From Rhodoplanes serenus (GTDB lineage: Bacteria > Pseudomonadota > Alphaproteobacteria > Rhizobiales > Xanthobacteraceae), in NCBI GenBank assembly GCA_945893145.1, contig CAMDDZ010000007.1, positions 34,071 to 98,070 of the forward strand: a DNA stretch of 64,000 bases, given 5' to 3'. Below, in pieces: positions 60,063-64,000 of the stretch. The notes below the pieces were generated by a model. It saw nothing but the letters and a program-made list of their open reading frames with translations, was not told the DNA's origin and did no database searches. A program made the position numbers and the translations under genes. Position 1 is the stretch's first letter. Every line of letters begins with the position of its first letter.

Positions 60063-60920
60063 TTACCGCGACGTTTCGCCCGACAGCCAGGCGAGGGAGT
60101 GGCGGCCCTGGCCGTCGCGGCCCAGCACCTCCGCGAGGGCGGGCAGCAGGACCTTCAATTCGTCGTGCAAGGTCCAGGGCGGATTGACCGCGACCAGGCC
60201 ACTGCCGCGCAGGCCTGTGTCGTCGGCGGCTCCGCCAACCGACAGTTCCACTTGCAACAATTTGGCGATGCCGAGCCGCTTGAGCTTGCGGCTGAAGGCC
60301 GTGACTGCCGCCAGATCCTTGATCGGGTACCACAGCAGATAACTGCCGGTCGCCCATTTGCGGTGCGCGGTTTCCAGCCCTTGCACGAGGCTCGTGAACT
60401 CGTCCGGCTGCTCGAACGGCGGGTCGATCAGCACCAATCCGCGCCGTTCTTTCGGCGGCACATAGGCGGACAGCGCGGTCCAGCCGTCGATGGCGATCGC
60501 CTTGGCGCGCGCGTCGCCCCGCAGCTCACGGTCGAGAGCCGCGTGTGCCTTCGGTTCGAGCTCGCAGGCGATCAGCCGGTCCTGCGGTCGCATCATTCCC
60601 AAGGCCAGCGCAGGCGAGCCCGGATACGTCGTGAGCTGGCCGCCGGGATTGCGCGCCGCGACCGCATCGAGGTAGGGCGCGAGCATCTCGCGGACCGGCG
60701 GTTCGAGCTTGGCGTCGCGCAGCCGGCCGATGCCCTCGCGCCATTCGCCGGTCTTGCCGGCCTCGAGGCCCGAGAGATCGTAGCTGCCGGCGCCGGCATG
60801 ACTGTCGATGATGCGGAAGGCGGCGGGCTTCTCGCGCAAATGCATTAGCACGCGGCAGAGCACCGCGTGCTTGAGGACGTCGGCAAAGTTTCCGGCGTGA
60901 TAGGCGTGGCGATAATTCAT
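60063..60920 (-). CDS. rlmJ: 23S rRNA (adenine(2030)-N(6))-methyltransferase RlmJ
   Basis: 285 residues. Characteristic start MNYRHAYHAGNFADVLKHAVLCRVLMHL, then IIDSHAGAGSYDLSG (SAM motif I), YPGSPALALGMMRPQDRLIACELEP and the catalytic LVLIDPPFEQPDEF, matching the DPPF-type motif of N6-adenine methylases. The start at 60920 was chosen for the conserved MNYRHAYHAG. It precedes RNase T2 on the same strand with a 129-base gap containing a repeat. Confidence 0.95.
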   Translation of the reverse strand: MNYRHAYHAGNFADVLKHAVLCRVLMHLREKPAAFRIIDSHAGAGSYDLSGLEAGKTGEWREGIGRLRDAKLEPPVREMLAPYLDAVAARNPGGQLTTYPGSPALALGMMRPQDRLIACELEPKAHAALDRELRGDARAKAIAIDGWTALSAYVPPKERRGLVLIDPPFEQPDEFTSLVQGLETAHRKWATGSYLLWYPIKDLAAVTAFSRKLKRLGIAKLLQVELSVGGAADDTGLRGSGLVAVNPPWTLHDELKVLLPALAEVLGRDGQGRHSLAWLSGETSR

Positions 60921-60966
60921 CGCCTGCGCCAAAGCATCAATTTCATCCTGATGCAACCGCGGCAGC

Positions 60967-61008
60967 GCATGATCCCGAAAAGTGGAAACCGGTTTTCGGA
61001 AAGATCAG
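60967..61008. repeat. common alphaproteobacterial palindromic repeat upstream of rlmJ
   Basis: Sequence type GATCCCGAAAAGTGG...CCGGTTTTCGG...GATC: arms CCGAAAA (60975-60981)/TTTTCGG (60993-60999) inside outer GATC/GATC. It lies 47 bases upstream of the rlmJ start. Confidence 0.75.
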
Positions 61009-61049
61009 GCGCCGGTAAGTAAAAAGGCGGTTGATCGTTGGCAGTGGTC

Positions 61050-61766
61050 TCAGCCGCCGCGCGTCGGCGGCATCACGACCTTGTCGCGCGTGCACGAGCG
61101 GCGGTTGACCTCGTCGCAGTCACGGAAGCGCAGGTCCTTGGTCATGCAGATGCGCACCTCGCTCAACCGTCGCGAGTCGCAGGTCACCGCGATGGCGTTG
61201 CGCGACAGCCCGGGATTGGCCGCCACGAAGGCTTCCTCCACTTCATCCGGCGTCACCATCAGCGGACTCTTCAGCCCCTCGTAGTTTTCGGGAATTTTGA
61301 TGGCGCCGCGCGCCTGCCGCACCAGATCGAAGTAGGCGCGCGCCGCGAGGCCCGAGCAGGTGCCGTGCTGGTCCCATTCGTGAAAGATGAGCCGCGGCGC
61401 CGGCATCAAATCGAGCATCGACGACATGATCTCGCGATTGAGCCGCGGCGCCGGCACCTGGCAGTCCTTCGGAAAGCCGCGCTCGTACTGTGGCCAAAGC
61501 CCGTGCACGACGAACGAATAGGACCGCTCGCCGCATTGCTCGCGCGGCGCCTGCCGGCCGCGTTCGGAGGTCGCCTCGCAGAATGACGGCGACCACGACA
61601 GCGCCAGCACGTAAAAATCGAACCGTCCCGGCTGGTGCTGACGCTGATCTTGACGCTGCTGATCTTGACGCTGCTCTTGCCGTTGGGCTTGCGCGGACGC
61701 GGAACCAAGCGCGACCGCAAACAAAAAGACGGCGAGTGCCGCCTTGCGAATGACGAGACTGACCAT
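61050..61766 (-). CDS. ribonuclease T2 family protein
   Basis: 238 residues. Signal peptide (VSLVIRKAALAVFLFAVALGSASAQ), then a Gln/Arg-rich repeat RQEQRQDQQRQDQRQHQ, then an RNase T2 domain with CAS1 HGLWP (residues 88-92) and CAS2 HEWDQHGTC (129-137; the usual Lys is Gln) and paired Cys. Secreted or periplasmic broad-specificity RNase. The start at 61766 gives a proper signal peptide; earlier starts would be long and improbable. Monocistronic. Confidence 0.93.
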   Translation of the reverse strand: MVSLVIRKAALAVFLFAVALGSASAQAQRQEQRQDQQRQDQRQHQPGRFDFYVLALSWSPSFCEATSERGRQAPREQCGERSYSFVVHGLWPQYERGFPKDCQVPAPRLNREIMSSMLDLMPAPRLIFHEWDQHGTCSGLAARAYFDLVRQARGAIKIPENYEGLKSPLMVTPDEVEEAFVAANPGLSRNAIAVTCDSRRLSEVRICMTKDLRFRDCDEVNRRSCTRDKVVMPPTRGG

Positions 61767-61974
61767 GGACGCCCCCTGACGCGACCTTGAAGGATGCAAA
61801 ACAGCGTAAATGAACTCAAAGAACATTTCAAGAACAAAATGGCAATAAACCAGGCCCAGTGTGGATTTTCGCGGCATCGCTTGGCGGCATCGTGCACCAA
61901 TGTATGTCGGGTTCGGAACCAATCGCGCGGTTTGCGGTTCAACCAACGGACGTACGTCAAACGACACGCCGCCA

Positions 61975-62190
61975 ATGATCAGATCAGATCGCTACCGGGC
62001 CAAGGCCGTCGAATTCCGCGCCATGGCGCAGGAGGAGACGAACGGGAGGCGTCGCCTGGAATATGAGGCATTGGCGCAAAGCTATCTGGACCTTGCCCGC
62101 TTGGCCGAGCGCAACAGCCAGACGGACATTGTGTACGAAACGACGCCATTGGTTTCGAAAATGGCCGGCCCAACGGGAGGGCGATCTTAA
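61975..62190 (+). CDS. small conserved-looking protein, unknown function
   Basis: 71 residues, starting MIRSDRYRAKAVEFRAMAQEE and rich in helix formers, of a small-protein type recurrent in Bradyrhizobium-like genomes (DRYR.KA.EFR.MA pattern). No signal or membrane segment. It is followed by a second small gene of the same character. Function unknown; not recognised as toxin or antitoxin. Confidence 0.65.
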   Translation: MIRSDRYRAKAVEFRAMAQEETNGRRRLEYEALAQSYLDLARLAERNSQTDIVYETTPLVSKMAGPTGGRS

Positions 62191-62264
62191 GCCCGCCGCG
62201 GCGCCCACAGGCCGACCAGCGCCGTCGCGGCAAGTGACGCGCATCAAGCGACGCGCATGTGGAG

Positions 62265-62453
62265 ATGACGGTGCAAAACGCGGATTATCTGCTGGCCAAG
62301 GCGGAGCAATGCTTCGAGCTCGCGCGCGAGGCCGAGCGCGGGCTCAAATCGACGGCGGATTTGTCCAAGATGCTATCCGATCTTGGCCACGAACTGATGG
62401 CCAAGGCCGTGGAGGTCGATGCCGCGCGTGACCGGGCGCGCAAGCCTTCGTGA
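62265..62453 (+). CDS. small helical protein, unknown function
   Basis: About 62 residues from ATG 62265 (GTG 62259 alternative). Strongly helical: NADYLLAKAEQCFELAREAERGLKSTADLSKMLSDLGHELMAKAVEVD, similar in style to the preceding small gene and to short rhizobial proteins of this kind. The stop codon TGA falls in the first copy of a 15-base tandem repeat. No recognised family. Confidence 0.55.
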   Translation: MTVQNADYLLAKAEQCFELAREAERGLKSTADLSKMLSDLGHELMAKAVEVDAARDRARKPS

Positions 62454-62485
62454 GCCAAGCCTTCGTGAGCCAAGCCGTCGTGGGT
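62441..62485 (+). repeat. three tandem copies of a 15-base unit
   Basis: CAAGCCTTCGTGAGC at 62441-62455, again exactly at 62456-62470, and a degenerate third copy 62471-62485 (CAAGCCGTCGTGGGT). It overlaps the 3' end of the small gene. Confidence 0.85.
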
Positions 62486-62510
62486 GCGGCACGAGCCGCG
62501 CCGGCCCGGT

Positions 62511-62894
62511 TCAGGGCCGCGCCATCTTGCAGCGAGGGCTATTGGCCCAGTTGCGATCGAGGCCCACCACGCACCACTCGACGCCCCAGCTTGCGCTGAT
62601 CATGCCGCTGTCTTCGATGATGGAATAATCCAGCCGCCGCCACACCCCGTCGGAGATCAGCGCGCGGCCGCTGCAGAACCGGCGCGGGATTGTGCTTTCG
62701 GCCCAGGGCCGGAACGCGACTTCATGGATCCGCTCGAAGTTGACGATCTGCAAGTCGGAGTTCCAGAAGCGGCCCTCCTTGCTGGCGAAGCGCTGCTGAA
62801 TTTTCGACAGCGCGGCCGGTGCGTCACAGGGCGGTAGCACCGCGTCATAGCGCGGGCCTGACAAATAGAGGTTTTTCTCAAGCCATACCCCGAT
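62511..62894 (-). pseudogene. 5'-truncated gene of unknown function next to the IS630 element
   Basis: The frame reads from 62894 down to 62511 (about 127 codons with no ATG or GTG, only a TTG at 62864; an in-frame TGA lies at 62895-62897). The visible product (YLSGPRYDAVLPPCDAPAAL, NSDLQIVNFERIHEVAFRPW, SASWGVEWCVVGLDRNWA) is well formed with paired cysteines and looks like the C-terminal part of a secreted protein missing its signal. The likeliest cause is insertion of the neighbouring IS element. The alternative, a real gene starting at TTG 62864, cannot be excluded. Confidence 0.55.
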
Positions 62895-62952
62895 TCATCG
62901 ATAGTCCGAAAAACCGCTTGCCACGGGACGATTTTGGGATTCGTGATGGGGC

Positions 62953-64000
62953 ATGATTTGCGCCGGCTTTTTGTCTTCCGTTGACCGCGCCGACCTGACC
63001 GCCCTGGCGCGGGATGGATCGGCGGCGCATCGATTGGCGCGGCGTGCCAATGCGCTGGTGCTTTTGGATTCCGGCTGGAGTTGCGAAAAGGTCGCCGGGG
63101 CCTTGCTGCTGGACGACGACACGATCCGCCGGTGGCACGGCTTGTTCATCGAGGATGGCCTCGAAGGCCTGACGCGTTTTGAGGCCGGTGGCAGCGCCTG
63201 CCAGATGAACGGCGAGCAACAGGAAAACCTGAAGGCCTGGGTCGCGGCGGCGTTGCCGCGCTCGACGCGCCAGATCGGCGCCTGGATCGAGAAGGAATTC
63301 GGCCACGTCTATGCGGGCCGCTCGGGGTTGATCGCATTGCTGCATCGCCTGGGGCTCGAATATCACAAGCCGGAAGTTATCCCGCGCAAGCTCGACGAGG
63401 AAAAGCAGAAGGCTTTCATCGCGAGCTATGAAAAAGTCTTGAATTCGCTGCCCGACGACGAGGCCGTACTGTTCGCCGACGCGGTGCATCCGACCCATGC
63501 CGCGCGGTGCGCCGGTTGCTGGGCGCCGAGCCAGGAGAATCTCGCGATCGAGCAGACGAGCGGGCGCCAGCGCATCAACATCCATGGTGCGGTAGATCTC
63601 GAGACCGGCCAAACCCGAATGATCGAGGTCGAAACCGTCGACGCCGCCTCGACGATCAGGCTTCTGGAATCGATCGAGGCGTTCTACCCGATGCTGGTCC
63701 TCATCCATGTCTTTCTCGACAACGCGCGCTATCATCACGCGAGGGTCGTGCGCGAATGGCTCGCTCGGCCGGGGCGGCGAATAAAGTTGCACTTCATCCC
63801 GCCCTATTGCCCGCATCTCAACCCGATAGAGCGGCTATGGGGCGTGATGCACAAGCATGTCACGCACAATAAATCCTACGCGACTTGCGCCCAATTCGCC
63901 GATGCGACGCTTGGGTTCCTGCGTGAAAGAGTTCCCCGGAATTGGCCGCGATTCCGCGATTCGGTCACCGACAACTTCCGCATCATCAATCCAAAGGATT
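62953..64000 (+). mobile_element. IS630-family insertion sequence, transposase gene running off the right edge
   Basis: 349 codons from ATG 62953 with no stop before the window end. N-terminal helix-turn-helix (LARRANALVLLDSGWSCEKVAGALLLDDDTIRRW) and winged region, then the DDE catalytic core: Asp176 (LFADAVHPTH), Asp256 (VFLDNARYHH) and Glu293 (HLNPIERLWG), the IS630/Tc1-mariner arrangement with a 36-residue second spacing. The frame is intact, so it may be active. The left terminal repeat is not resolved; TA dinucleotides at 62886 and 62902 are candidate insertion points. Confidence 0.9.

Noticed and set aside
61975..62453. The two small adjacent genes as a toxin-antitoxin pair
   Set aside because: Neither resembles a known toxin or antitoxin, they do not overlap, and both look like soluble helical housekeeping-type small proteins.
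62878..63816. 313-codon open frame on the minus strand in the IS region
   Set aside because: Antisense of the IS630 transposase, whose DDE residues are on the plus strand.
1..64000. CRISPR arrays, rRNA operons, tRNA genes, prophage or integrative-element boundaries
   Set aside because: I read the intergenic gaps, all under about 300 bases, and saw no regularly spaced direct repeats, cloverleaf-like CCA-ended sequence or integrase gene; this is an eye scan, not a covariance-model search.

Overview
This is a GC-rich, densely coding chromosomal segment of an alphaproteobacterium, most probably a Hyphomicrobiales (Rhizobiales) member close to Bradyrhizobiaceae/Xanthobacteraceae. The evidence is the alpha-type HisRS, hisZ beside a long hisG, CheZ- and CheY-like chemotaxis proteins, a ribF-ileS-lspA-M16-M16 gene order, many orphan Bug-type binding proteins, and several short palindromic repeat families of the kind scattered through rhizobial genomes. 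I saw no rRNA, tRNA or CRISPR.

Layout. (a) 1-8871, minus strand: an eight-gene, tightly packed run made of a complete peptide/opine-type ABC importer (fused double ATPase, Tat-exported binding protein, two permeases), an enolase-superfamily enzyme, a family III CoA-transferase, a carboxymuconolactone-decarboxylase-like protein and a 2-hydroxyacid-dehydrogenase-like gene that runs off the left edge. It looks like a dedicated uptake-and-activation pathway for an unidentified organic acid. (b) 9067-15555: an Asp-box beta-propeller, a second CoA-transferase, malonyl-CoA decarboxylase, a RutE-like reductase and a HerA-like ATPase. (c) 15795-24421: a small secreted protein, tadA, rluB-rsmD, three tandem orphan Bug receptors, an unrecognised lower-GC gene and mutL. 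(d) 24501-34607, minus strand: housekeeping run ribF-ileS-lspA-lipoprotein-M16-M16-pgi-arfB. (e) 34863-41040: cheY, a HAD phosphatase, a degenerate EAL protein, a striking pair of twin hairpins, a GT39 membrane glycosyltransferase and a class III aminotransferase.

(f) 41153-47783: hisS and hisZ-hisG, separated by an opposite-strand zinc-uptake cassette (TonB receptor plus DUF2946 protein) carrying a good Zur-like operator. (g) 47885-53908: a fourth Bug receptor, two flavin-dependent oxygenases, and a GtrA/GT2/ChbG-like polysaccharide or lipid modification group. (h) 54023-62453: envelope and regulatory genes (DUF2076, DUF2939, L,D-transpeptidase, CheZ, MFS, GST, cold-shock protein, rlmJ, RNase T2, two small proteins). 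(i) 62511-64000: a gene lacking its 5' end next to an IS630-family transposase that runs off the right edge.

No obvious defence island is present. The most promising unexplained items are the eight-gene importer/CoA-transferase operon, the paired covarying hairpins upstream of the EAL gene, the Zur-controlled cassette splitting the his genes, and the unusual density of different palindromic repeat families. All functional statements come from reading the sequence by eye; no database search or computation was run.
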